DNA of 64,000 bases from Pinus tabuliformis (taxonomy: Eukaryota; Streptophyta; Pinopsida; Pinales; Pinaceae), in NCBI GenBank assembly GCA_031772625.1, contig CM062805.1:804169592-804233591 (forward strand), in the 5' to 3' direction. Positions 24,904 to 37,220 of this stretch are shown in pieces. Under the pieces are notes generated by a model that was not told the origin of the DNA, did no database searches, and saw nothing but the letters and a program-made list of their open reading frames with translations. The position numbers were made by a program, and so were the translations under genes. Numbering within the stretch: the stretch's first letter is position 1; each line of letters begins with the position of its first letter.

Positions 24904-26676
24904 GATAACATTTTCTCAAAAACAATAAAATGGGTGGTTGGTTTGAGCCTACAATTAAAATTTACTATTAATTAGGAAATATGAGACCAATGATAACTAC
25001 ATAGGTAAGTCATGTTATCGTGGGCACTTGAACTTTAGAACTTAAAAATGAGAAATAAATAAAAAAGGTTGTACTATGCAAGGTTGTTTACCAAAACCAA
25101 GGACTTAACGTACGGTGACCGACCTCCCTGAATGTTGTGTTCGGTGTATCACATTTAAAAGGTGACTAACTTGGTTACCTGTGGCTAAAGTAAACAACCT
25201 CATGGGGTATACCACTATATGCTCGACGCTACAGGGTGCACAATTTCGTGTTACCATTGTCTAATGCATAACCATTCGGTGAGAGCATTTGATATACTTA
25301 CCATACTAGAGTACCTCTGATATACTCTAGAGTACTAGAGAACCTCTGATATACTTCCATACTGGAATGGGATTTCACCCCCGGGATACAGTTCAGGAAA
25401 ATAATGATAGCTGCTAGATTTATAGACACCGGAACACGTCTATAGCCTAGACCTCTAAATGTTTGCGTTAAGCCCCAAATTCTCCTTAGTTCAATTCAGT
25501 AAATTTTAATGTTTTTCTTCAATTAGGTTTCAATTTTGGGCTCAAATGATGTCACCTGAATCCTAGCATGCAACTATATGAGAAAAAGGAAACCTTTCAT
25601 TTCAATGAATTCTATGCTAACGAGGGAAGAGAGTTCAAGAAATTAATGCATCAAACCAGAGAATGCATCAAATAATATGCCTCCACTAACTTTTTCTAAA
25701 TGAAAAATGCAAGAGCAAAACTAAACTTCACTAATGAATATGCAATCTATTGAAAGAAAAAAATTATCTTCACTTCACTAAGATGCAATTTTACTTATAT
25801 GATTCTCTTTGATTTTTGGATGTCTATATGAAAGTAAGCATCAACTAAAGCAAAAAATGAATATTTTGATCCAAAATACTCCTAAATGAAAACAAGGCAT
25901 CAATCAAAGTAACACCAAATTCAAAGCACTCAATTAAAATGTCTTTCACTTTCTCTTTCAAATAGTTAAGAAAATATACTTATTTTAGTTTGTAAAATAA
26001 ACAATGTAATCTATTTTTGATAAATGACAAAGATGGATTTCAAATGCAAGATGACCTAATACACATGAAAAACAACTTTGCACAAGACAAACCAAAACCA
26101 ATGTAAGTCAATGTTTCAAGTGATTTTACCAGATGAACAAACCTAATCATTTAGCAAACCAGAGACCCAAAGACACTCACAAGTGACAAGAGACAACCAA
26201 TCGACCTATAAACCCTAAAATCAATCCAATTGCACTCAAACAATTGAAAGATAAAAGGAGTAAGAATTTTCTAATAAAATGAGGTAATCAATCAAAACAC
26301 CAACAAAAAATAGTCATACAGGACAAAATAGGATCTCAAGGGCTCAAACACACGGGGTTTGACAGAGAAACCCTAGATTTTTTCCAATGTCAGGGATCAA
26401 CGCAACTGTTAAGGCCAAACATGTGTTGAATAGGGGATAAGTGTAATTGTTTTAATAAAAAATGCACTGGCAACGCGACTGTAAGATCAAAAAATGCTTT
26501 GGTCAAGGAAAAAGGAAAAAATAAAAATAATTTCAAAAACACTTCCAAACTAAGCACTCTATGATAACAGCCAGTGATGGTGTAGACCTATATCAACCTA
26601 AACTAACTGAGAACATGATGGTTGGTCAAACTGATCAAGAGAAAAATTGAGAAAGGAGGATGAACAGGCTATAGCC
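24904..26676 (-). other. Element E leader with blocks shared by the non-autonomous family
   Basis: No gene. On the - strand 25457-25424 reads TAGAGGTCTAGGCTATAGAC then GTGTTCCGGTGTC, nearly identical to the leaders at 38404, 45518 and 52652. About 25155-25100 contains ACACCGAACACAACATTCAG and CGTACGTTAAGTCCTTGG, matching 257-315 of copy 1. The rest (25500-26670) is A-rich and shows no ORF or repeat. Confidence 0.7.
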
Positions 26677-26694
26677 TCCCTAGTGGAGTCACTA
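26677..26694 (-). other. Primer-binding site, tRNA-Arg-like, element E
   Basis: On the - strand TAGTGACTCCACTAGGGA lies just inside the LTR. It differs by a few bases from TGGYGACTCCRCTGGGGA of the A and B elements, the Ogre-type site attributed to tRNA-Arg. Confidence 0.75.
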
Positions 26695-26700
26695 TTTTAT

Positions 26701-27600
26701 TGTGAAGGAAAATCCCCTTTGTGGATAGAGGTGATCCTTCTAGCCCAATGAGTGGGTCTAGTAGCAAAAGAAACAATCTAATACACACTTTCCTAGCTTA
26801 TGATTGAAAAATGCATGAAGAAGGAGGAACCTACCTCGTTTTGATGCTAATCGCTTTATCCTTAGAGATGGATTTGAACATTTTTCTCCAGGCCTCGCTC
26901 CTTAGTTGTTCTTCACATCTGGATACATACAAGGAAGATCAAAGTACTATGAAAGATATGAGAGCATATATAACACACATCAAGCATAAACTACTTAACA
27001 GGTCAAGGAACATTAAGCTAATAGCATAAACATTTACACAATTATGGAAATTAAACATCAAATGTATATATTAAGAAACTAAAAAGGGAAGCATACAACC
27101 TATGCCTTGATGTTGGAGCCCTTCTTTTAGCGGATTTTCAAGTCCAAGAAAAGACTCTTCAAGCACTCCTTCTCCAACCTATAATGGGTAGCATGTAAGA
27201 ATAATCTCAGCATAGGGATGCAACAATCAATGACCAACTATTTTGGGATGGGAGGGAGTGAATTTATAGGAAGGGAGAGGGAGTTAGGGATCCACAAAAG
27301 AGGGAGGAAGGTACACATATCAAGGGGAAAGACCACGATGATAATATCAAGAGGCCCAAATGAGAGAGATCAACCATATCAACAATAACCAACATCCAAC
27401 TCCATGTTCCAAAAGGTTTTAGTAAGAGAAGTTTCTCTTCCACTTTGGGAAAACTTGCCAGAAGAGGTTCAACATGAGTTTTCTAATGAAAACCCGCACT
27501 AGTAGCATGAGTGTATAACTGAGAAACCTTCCATCAACATGGGTAGGGAGTGGAGCAAAACACACTAATGCCAAATATTAGTTTTTTAGGCAACCTTCTC
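26701..27600 (-). repeat. 5' LTR of element E (right end uncertain)
   Basis: The inner end starts TGTGAAGG on the + strand. The first 350 bases align in order with 28311-28700 (GAGTGGGTCTAGT, GAGGAACCTACCTC / GAGCCTACCTC, the CCTTGATGT / CCTTGACGT block, CTCTTCAAGCA). Alignment fades after about 27250, so the outer border is approximate. Confidence 0.65.
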
Positions 27601-27727
27601 CAGAATGGTTCAAGGCAGTTTTCCTTTGATTATTCAAGGAGGTTTTGGTTTATATCATGATGGATATGCTGCACAATAGTCAATGTTTTGGAACTTCGGG
27701 ATATGACATGGGAAGTGAAAAAGAGAT

Positions 27728-28318
27728 ATGAAAAAATACTATGTAACAGTTGGAAGACTCTCTGATCTGATGCTTGGGATAGTGATCTCTCCAAAATACT
27801 TGGATCTTGGTAGGCTAGTAGTGGATCTAGACATTGATGGAATTATGGTCCCTAATACTTTGATTGATATTGGGGCTACAATTAACGTAATGACTATGGA
27901 AACCATGTTGTAACTCAACCTCCAAAGGGCTTTGAGGAAGACCACTACAATGCTATAACTTGTAGACATATCCATAGTAGCTCCTGAAGGAGTTATTGAG
28001 GATGTCATGGTCTCCATTGAATCCCGTGAGTATCCCAATGATTTCCCAGTCCTCCATCCCAAAACCAAGTTTAATGGCTATACTCTAATTCTAGGAAGAC
28101 CTTGGTTGGCCACTACCGATGCCTACATTAGTTGTAGGGCTGGGAACATAACTATTAAAAATGGGCATTTATCAAAACAAGTTGTGTTGTATCCTCCTTC
28201 TTAGCCTTCTATTGAGCATGATTTACCCTTATGGTTAGAGGAGGAGGAAGAGGAAGAATGTTATCAGACATCCCTCTACCCAATCTACACTCTAGACATT
28301 ATTATAGGAGTGATGTAG
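27728..28318 (+). pseudogene. Gypsy retropepsin remnant
   Basis: A single + strand frame contains the active site PNTLIDIGATINVMT and, downstream, LILGRPWLATTDAYISC followed by an acidic Glu run. Stops at TAA 27911-27913 and one near 27955 fit CAA-to-TAA changes (the contexts ML-stop-LNL and ML-stop-LVD); there is no shift between the two halves. It is a different family from the DEGAS proteases nearby, and its own LTRs, gag and RT are not in the window next to it. It is cut on the right by the LTR of element D. Confidence 0.75.
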
Positions 28319-29479
28319 GTAATTTTCCCTCTACGGACAGAGGAAATCCCTCTAGCCCTAGAGTGGGTCTAGTCACAGCAAGACAAAACAACAGCTAATT
28401 TCCTTAAACAATCATTGTTGAAAGAGCCTACCTCAAACCGATGTTCGATGGAGCTTTCGTTGCACTGCTTTAGCTATCGTTTCCTTTTCCTCGATGAGAG
28501 ATTCACATGAAACAACACAAGAGAACAACATAACACATAATAGAGTACAACAATGAACTATTCACTTACAGAGTCAAGGAGCCATAAGCTATCAAATATA
28601 TTTTACACATGACATAGGAAATCACCATTGATTGTATTAAAATGAGAATAAAGAAAATCTTACAACCAAGCCTTGACGTCGCAAGCTTCCTTGAAGGGTT
28701 CAGTTAGTATGTCTCTTCAAGCATTCACTCTCAAAAGGGTCTCCCAAAATACTGATAACTCTCTCTCTCTCACTCAAAAGCACTAGTACAAATCTAAGGA
28801 AATCCACAACCCATTGCTAGACTATCAATAATTCACACTGCAAACTGTCAATATCACACCAAAGCTAGCTAATTTGCTCAATCTAAAAACTAGTTGATCA
28901 TAGAAATGGGAGTGCTTTTATAAGAGGAGGAGCCTCCATAAATGATGGAGAGGAAGCTTATCCCCAAGCGAGGTTTCTCAAAAGGCAGAATCACCATCCT
29001 AGAGGAGGAAAGGCAAACTTTCTTGACCCAACAACCAGTTCTAGAATCACCCAGAAGCATTATGTTTGAACTAATTCGCCATATCTGGATCGTCGTGAGT
29101 CAAACACTAGGACTTAGAGATGATGTCATGGGGAAACAATGTATTCAGAGCTATCATCGCAAGAAGGATATTGAGGACTTGTGACGAGCCCTAAAATTTG
29201 ACCATCATAGAGAATAGATGTACTTTTGCGATGACGTCGTGACGTTCTTTTTCATTACAGGAAATATTCGTAGGCATAATGAGGTTTACTTGCGACGATC
29301 TTGAAACATAGGTAAAAAGGGTCAATCTGCAGGATTAAAGAGTATACGGTAATCTTCTTGAATGATTGGGAAGATGTACACACATTTGTTTGAGGTATGA
29401 CATAGAGAAGATGTCACCCAGGGGCTGACTTTATCCAAGATTATGGGATATGGGGCCAGTGACAAATTACTGTGTAAAA
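28311..29479 (-). repeat. 3' LTR of element D (C-type)
   Basis: It starts (in - orientation) TTTTACACAGTAATTTG and ends ACCTACATCA. Copy 1 has TATTACACAGTAATTTG and CCTACTTCA at the same places, so both seem to have lost the TG start. Short + strand ORFs inside it are not conserved. Confidence 0.75.
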
Positions 29480-30785
29480 GATGCCCCCTAAAGCATGAAG
29501 GCCAAGAGAGTGGGAAAGGTGAAATGCTTTACAAAACTAGAACTGAACTGGAACACCATTGCGAAGAACCTGCAGATGCAAGTACAACTGATACCTATGA
29601 TAGTGAAAGAAATACATGTAGTTTAGGTATGGGCACAACCATCCAAAAGACAAATAGAAGTGGTATGTGGTATGGATGCAGCCACCCAGTCGATAAGACC
29701 ATATGAAATACAAGTATGGGCGCAGCCATCCATAAGGACTCAGGTATGGTCACAACCATCCAATCATAGAGTCATGTATGTAATCATGAACCAATCCACG
29801 CAACCTGAACTTATGTAATCTTAGTCCGGGGTCTTGAATCCCAACCAGTCATAATACAATTTCTAATATGTGAATAGATGTGCTGAAGTCGAGAAAACTA
29901 GAAAATCACTTGATTACCAGCCAATGATGTAAACCGTTAACAAGCGCGAGAGAGACCACTATTAATGTCAATGGTTCTCAAGGTACTGTCAGTATAATCC
30001 ACAAAGTGTGAAGAATGATCTGGAGTCGAACACTTGTGGAATCACCCGATCGAAGACCAATAATGCAAGTCTAACATCGAATGAGAAGAACTTTCCATTG
30101 AGGCATGCAAGCTCCAAGGTACTCGAAAGGAGTCTCTAGATCAACTTCCTAGATAATGAGTCGATGTCGACAGGAAGTGATCCATCGCAGGAGGGCCATA
30201 AAATTTCCCACATCAACGACACGAGACAAAGGAAAAAGATGTAGATGGATGAAACATAGAATCAGAGGGGGATGTAAGGGTGCAAACTACTGAAGGATTA
30301 AACTCTTGAACATATCGGTGACACGACTCCAAAACGTGATAGCATTTTGGTACCAAGGGATTGAAGGTCTGGCGGAGATGACAATGATCAAATGGAATGA
30401 GGCAAAATGACAAACCCGAACCCCGAAAGGCCAATGACGATGTGAGGATATCCTAAACCCGGCGAGAATAAAAAAGTGTCGATGTTCAAGAGTGACTAGC
30501 TACCATAGGTAACCAATGGAATATTTCCAAATTTCCCCCTCACCATTGCTGGAGAGTACCCCAATTATTTTTGAAAAACAAACTTGAAGGGGATAGCATA
30601 TGCTTGCGATATAAGTTCGTCCTTTGGACAAATCCAACCTAGTGAAATTTTAACAAGCCCTAGGGAGGAGAACCTCGGGTCTCATCATGGTGATGAGTCC
30701 AATGTCGTCAGGGTTTAACGAGTCCGACATAGGTAAAAATCGACATCTTTTTCATGTTTAGAGAGTTTGAAAAATACACCGAAAA
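29480..30785 (-). other. Noncoding tail of element D
   Basis: No gene. It is the same noncoding 3' region as in copy 1 and the A/B elements, with eroded hairpin blocks; for example the GCTCGTTAAA of copy 1 is GCTTGTTAAA here (near 30650-30660). Confidence 0.65.
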
Positions 30786-32099
<1,314 letters not shown>

Positions 32100-32100
<1 letters not shown>

Positions 32101-33018
32101 GGAGCACGCACAACTAGCCCTAAACAGAATCGATCATGTAGCATAGATAGAGCAACATAGCCAAATCAAAATAGAAAGGGTCATGGAGCAAACAACGTAG
32201 CTCATCAAACAAACATCATGGAGCATCTCTGGCTCAGGAGAACTCCCAGACAATGCAACAAGCCACCAAAAATATCTAAAAGCGGTTACTCTACTGTCAG
32301 AAGTAGGAAAATCTGATCCCATGCTTGCCTAGAGGGCATCAAATCAGTTAACAATGCATATCAAGTAGATTAAGACTCTGAGCCTTCTAGAGAGCTCAGG
32401 AGCATTGTAAATAGGCTATAAATAGTTGAAACTAAGATGTAATAGAGGTTCAACTTTTGGAGATTATTCCTCCTCTGTTCATTCAAGCTTCTCATCTTCA
32501 TTCTAGAAATATAAGCTTCTTTTGCCATTATATGTTCAATGTCCATTCTCTTTGCTGTTCTATGCTTGCACTTGAACAATTTGTTCAGGTTTTCTTTGTG
32601 TTTAAGGCCAGATAACTGTCATCTTATCTCTGCTTTGATATATTAGATTTGCAAGCTTCTTTGCTGCCTGTAGCTAGCCATTTATATGTGTTAATATATA
32701 TGCATTTGCCAGTATAGTCAGTAAGCTCATTTGCTGCCTGTAGCTAGCCATTCATATATGTTCATGTATGCAATCTGTTGGTACTATCAGTATTCTCCAT
32801 CTATCCATTGAATTTATAACTTATTGAGCATTAGTGGTCTAAAGCCTTGTATTGGTGAGAGTGTTCATGCATGCATTGAGTGAAAACAAAGCTGAAATGG
32901 TTAGCTAACTTGATCCAAACCATCATTTATTCCAATAGTTCATAGAACAATATTGAAGATTATATGTTACCAGGCATCTCTGATTTGAAACCTAGGAGAG
33001 TTTCCTGGAGTGCTAACA
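32100..33018 (+). repeat. 5' LTR of element H (left border approximate)
   Basis: It ends TGCTAACA at 33018, 4 bases before a tRNA-Asp-like primer site. It contains a TATA box (TATAAATA, 32417-32424) and a 70-bp direct repeat (AAGCTYNTTTGCTGCCTG at 32653 and 32723). The start could not be fixed for want of a second LTR. Confidence 0.6.
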
Positions 33019-33022
33019 TAAT

Positions 33023-33040
33023 TGGCGCCGTTGCCGAGGA
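33023..33040 (+). other. Primer-binding site, tRNA-Asp type
   Basis: TGGCGCCGTTGCCGAGGA matches the common plant primer site TGGCGCCGTTGCCGGGGA with one change. Confidence 0.85.
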
Positions 33041-33087
33041 GAGGAAACTGAAGCTCAGCTTCCCTGGGAGATGACATAGACGCAACT

Positions 33088-34926
33088 TTGATGATGGACA
33101 AAGCCTGGGCACTTTTTGGTTGTAATCATCCATCTGGAGACTCTACTGAAGGAAGAACCTATTGGCAACTCCTCTTCATAGTTCTGGTTCAATTTGTGAG
33201 ACATACTCAAAGAAATCCTAAGAAGCCACAAGCTGATCCAGTACCTGACCCTGAAAAAGTCATCAAAGAAAGAAAGGCATTGCAGAAAGGAGCATCAGGT
33301 TCAGGTAAACCTAAACAATCTTCTATAGCTCTTCAAGAAAATCCTGCAATAGAACAAATAGATGTTGAGAGTATAGCATCTAATACTAGCAGTGAAGAAA
33401 AAATCTCAGAGATTTATAAAGCTCATTATTCTTTAGGTTCTCCTTTTGTTGTAATCCCAAAGGAAACCTCACCTCCTATCCATCATACTCTTTTAGTCCT
33501 ATCAGTCACTCCTCAGGCCTCTGTCATTCAGACTGCCAGTACTCTTTTAGCCACCACAACTATGGTAGGTCCACAAGCACCTACCAAAATGGAAATAATC
33601 ATAGCTGCTAGGTATGGACCTCTAGTACTACCCACTCCTTTGAATGCCATGCCTACTGAAGATCATCAGAAGTATATGCCTAAGTTCACTGGGACTGAAG
33701 GTGTTTTAGCTGAAGAAAATCTTGAATCATTGTATAGCTATGCTGATAACCTAGATATTAGTGAAGATGTTGTCTGGGTGAGAGTCTTTGTCTAAAGCCT
33801 AGATGGAGAGGCTAGAAAATGGTTCAGGGAAATGACCCCAAGATATATAGTAGATATTGAGGCCTTAGATGATGCATTCCTAAAGCATTGGGGGGAGTAG
33901 AAGGATCCCCTTTACTACGACACTGAGTTTGGAAACTTAAATAGGGAAAATGGTGAGCTGCTGTCTCATTTTAATAAGAGATTTAACCGCATGTACAACA
34001 AGATACCAGCTGAAGTGAAACCCACCACTACCTCTACCAGACTCATCTATGCCAACACCTCTGATTCCGACTTTAGTTTACTGTTGAGGGAGAGGTGATG
34101 TGCTTCTTTGGCTAATATTCAAGATGCAGCCCTGGAAGTAGAATCAAACATCATGGCTGCAAAAAAGCTCAAAGGTAATGCTGATAGAAGGAGACAGAGG
34201 GGTGAGCCTTCATCATCTTCAGATCCCAAGATCGATAAAATGGCCAAGATGATAGAGTCATTAGCCTCTAAATTCTCCAAATTAAAGGTTAAGCAGCACC
34301 TTGGGAAAGGAAGAGTTCCTAGCACCTTTGCTCCTCCAAATCTGAATCCATATAAAAGAGAAAATGAGCAGTTGCAGATTCTACAAAGAAGCAAAGATGC
34401 CCATGAAGACCAAAGGCTAAAGACCCCTTTTCAAAACGTAGTCATGGAGGAAGAGTAGTTGGAAGAAGATGATGAGATCCATGGTATGGAAGACAAAGGC
34501 AGCGCCACTTTTTTAACCAAAGCTGCCTATGAGAAGTCATTATTCAATGACCAGATCAGCCAAGAGTGGGATGGTGAAGCTGTTCTACAAACTGTAGATC
34601 AGCACAAATATAATCTGAGGTAAAAAATGAATAATTACAAGGAGACTCTTGTTCATAAAGTTTCTATCCATGTAGAACAACAAGCTAATAAGCAGAAGCA
34701 ACCAATAGTTGATCCTATCATCCTCAAAGCTCCAGCTCATGAGGTAAGAGGCCTTGACAAGTCTCCTTCTCCTTTCAGTTTTCAATCAGAAATTTAGAAG
34801 CTAAGAATACCTATGCCTCTGATTGAACTAGTGAAGAATGAGTCCTTCAAGAAATCTATCCTTGAGGCTCTTGAGCCTAATACCATCCAAGCCTCCATTG
34901 AATATGTTAAGTTATGGTATGTTCTA
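33088..34926 (+). pseudogene. gag: Element H gag and pre-protease region, six nonsense codons
   Basis: One frame runs from ATG 33088 to the insertion point of the Copia LTR without a frameshift. Stops are TAA 33793, TAG 33898, TGA 34096, TAG 34456, TAA 34621 and TAG 34795; each can be explained by a C-to-T change in CAA, CAG or CGA. After a Lys/Pro/Ser-rich N-terminus the capsid domain reads KYMPKFTGTEGVLAEENLE, then ARKWFREM, FLKHWGE, LLSHFNKRFNRMYNKIP. A basic, coiled-coil-like region follows (34108-34458). The last part (FSFQSEI, LRIPMPLIELVKN) is the run-in to a protease, which is cut off. The exact family (Athila-like or Tat-like) is not settled; the primer site favours the former. Confidence 0.8.
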
Positions 34927-35096
34927 TGCTTATAGCAGTTTACTTCCTTTTCTTATTATATTCCACAGATTAGCAATCACATGTACATAAAGTAAAGTGC
35001 AGGTAGAACATTAAACGATCAACAAAAAACAAGTCAAGACAAGAGACACAAGATGTGGTGGATAGCCAAGGACAAACCCCACAATGTGTGGGGAAA
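34927..35096 (-). repeat. Left piece of the Copia 3' LTR
   Basis: This 170-bp piece joins to 58318 once element B is removed (TSD GGAAA). It would be the terminal part of the Copia LTR; + strand TGCTTATAG at 34927 is a possible LTR border where the gag-like coding of H stops making sense. The border is approximate. Confidence 0.55.
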
Positions 35097-36140
35097 TGTT
35101 ATAGACATTTTTGTGCCTTACAGCATTGAGCATGAAATGTCCATAATATAAGGGATCCAAAGTCCCTAAACATGTTGTTCCTACCCCTAGAGGAACAAGG
35201 CCAACAAACCACAGCAATTCACAGAAGTTCTCCACCTGAAACTGCTAAAAAACAAGTCAATTCAGGGTCATGTCAACTGCTCCACTGAGCATCTGCACTG
35301 AATGTCAACTTCTCCACTGTCTACCTGTGTTGAATGTCAACTCCAACAAAGGCTACCTGCGCTGAGCAAGATTGGACAAGTGGCAGGCTCATTCCTCAAT
35401 GTGTCAATGCCTAGGAAGCTTCCAAAATGACACTTGCCTCAGGGAATTCGACTGGTGATGAGTAAGAGGTTCCAAATCTCCAAGTGGAAGCAAGAACCTC
35501 CAAGTGGACTCAAGAACTGAGAGAGGGAGAGGACACTAGTCAGATCTCAAGCTGACTCATCCTCTCTCCAAAATAACTATATATAGATCTCTCCTCCATG
35601 AGATCTAGGGGGCTGGAATTTTGTTATTGCAAAGAATTGTTGTTGGTTTGAGACTGGAAACATTGGGTGCTTAATGCTTTGAAGGGAGCTGAAGAAGGAA
35701 TTCCATTCTGCTAGGAAGGAGATGCTGGATTGGAGCCCTCTGGGTTGTATCTCTTCCTGAACCTTGTTATCAATCAATAAAGCTATCTTGGTTCTTTCCT
35801 ATATGCTGGTGTATTTTGTATGATTGCATTAGTGTATTTGATTTACTTCTAATCCTAAATCATTTATGAATATGAATATTTGCCTTTGTGTTCTGTTCTT
35901 CTCTTGTCGCAAGTAGCTGTTCTCTTGTCGTAGGATGCTGTTCTCTTGTGACCTCGTGGGAATCAAGTAGCTGTTCTCTTGAGCAAGCGAGGAGGCAAGT
36001 AGCTGTGAACACCCAAAGAGAAGAGGATCTAGATCGAGGGACAAATGGAAGACAACGGTAAGTCTATCGATCTACCCTCTTTCACATTTCATAAAGGAAG
36101 AAACCAGAATAGCTATATCTGTTTGTTGCTAAGGCACTAT
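35097..36140 (+). repeat. Element B 5' LTR, first part
   Basis: It matches 57218-58261 of the 3' LTR, including B-specific variants (CTCCTCCATGAGATCTAGGG, GAGACTGGAAACATTGGG). It stops at AAGGCACTAT, the target site of element A. Confidence 0.93.
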
Positions 36141-37199
36141 TGTTATAGACATTTTTGTGCCTTGCATTACTGAGCATGAAATGTCAATAATTAAGGGATC
36201 CAAAGTCCCTAAACATGTTGTTCCTACCCCTAGAGGAACAAGGCCAGCAAACCACAGCAGTTTACAAAAGTTCTCCACCTGAAAACACTAAAAAACAAGG
36301 TAATTCTGGATCATGTCAACTGCTCCACTGAGCATCTGCGCTGAATGTCAACTGCTCCACTGTCTACCTGCGCTGAATGTCAACTGCAAAGAAGGCTACC
36401 TGCGCTGAGCGTAACTGGACAAGTGGCAGACTCATTTCTCAAAGTGTCAATGCCCAGGAAGCTTCCAAAATGACACTTGGATCAGGGAATTTGACTGGTG
36501 ATGAGTAAGAGGTTCCAAATCTCCAAGTGGACTCAAGAACTGAAGTGGGAGAGGACACTAGTCAGCTCCATGCAAGCCTCAAGCTGACTCATCCTTTCTC
36601 CAAAACTCCAATATATAGATCTCTCTCATGAGGTCTAGGGAGGTTGGATTGTAATTGCAAAGAATTGCTGTTGGTTTGTGGTTGGATCATTGGGTGTTTA
36701 TGCTTTGAAAGGGGCTGAAGAAGGAATTCCATTCTGCTGGGAAGGAGATGCTGGGTTGGAACCCCATGGGTTGTATCTCTTCCTGAACCTTGTTTATCAA
36801 TCAATAAAGCTTCTTGGTTCTTTCCTATATGCTGGTGTTTATTGTATGATTTGCATTAGTGTATTTGATTTACTTCTAATCCTGAATCATTTATGAATAT
36901 GTATATTTGCCTTTGCATTGTGTCCTTCTTTTGTTGCATGTAGCTGTTCTCTTGTCACATGTAGTTGTTCTCTTGTGATCTCGTGAGAGAAAAAGCAAGG
37001 AGGCAAGTAGCTGTGGACACACAAAGAGGAGAGGATCTAGATCGAGGGACAACCGAAAGATAACGGTAAGTCTACCAATCTCCTCTCTTTCATATTTCAT
37101 AAAGGAAGAAACCGAAGTAGCTACATTCGTTTGTTGCTAAGGCACTATCACGCCTTAGGTGGATAGGATCGTCCTGCATAGGCATTTTTCCCCACAAAA
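36141..37199 (+). repeat. Element A LTR 1
   Basis: 1059 bp. It lacks the 19-base segment AGCAAGAACTCCAAGTGGA found in LTR 2 and has CCCACAAAA at its end where the other LTRs have CCCACAACA. Confidence 0.93.
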
Positions 37200-37202
37200 A
37201 AT

Positions 37203-37220
37203 TGGCGACTCCGCTGGGGA
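37203..37220 (+). other. Primer-binding site, tRNA-Arg-like (A, internal 1)
   Basis: TGGCGACTCCGCTGGGGA, starting 4 bases after the LTR. It is the type of site described for Ogre elements. Confidence 0.8.

Larger units (their letters stand above)
17075..27600 (-). mobile_element. Element E: decayed Tat/Ogre-like Gypsy retrotransposon with pol, - strand
   Basis: On the - strand the order is LTR (right side, 26701 to about 27600), tRNA-Arg-like primer site (26677-26694), leader, gag, zinc knuckle, protease, RT, RNase H, integrase, ending near 17356. The 3' LTR is absent; homology stops near 17075. The leader shares blocks with the non-autonomous A/B/copy 1 elements, and its LTR matches that of copy 1. 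This makes E a relative of the helper that could move them. All coding parts have stops or shifts, and a T-rich expansion splits pol, so this copy is inactive. Confidence 0.85.
28311..30785 (-). mobile_element. Element D: 3' end of a C-type element, - strand, truncated
   Basis: It comprises an LTR (28311-29479), a polypurine tract (CTTTAGGGGG on the - strand, 29492-29483) and 1.3 kb of internal tail. The tail reverse-complements to the copy 1 tail (about 3400-4689). Examples are the CTGCAGGTTCTTC block near 29565-29577, the block near 30210-30430 matching 3770-3960, and GGGGTACTCTCCAGCAATGG near 30543-30562. Homology stops at about 30785, where an unrelated LTR fragment begins. No coding part remains. 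Confidence 0.75.

Noticed and set aside
36678-36896. 72-codon ORF repeated in each A LTR
   Set aside because: It lies across the TATA-to-polyA part of the LTR and is disrupted in the B LTRs.
37203-37220. Possible tRNA gene fragment
   Set aside because: The match is only to the 3' end of a tRNA and sits at the LTR border, so it is a primer-binding site.
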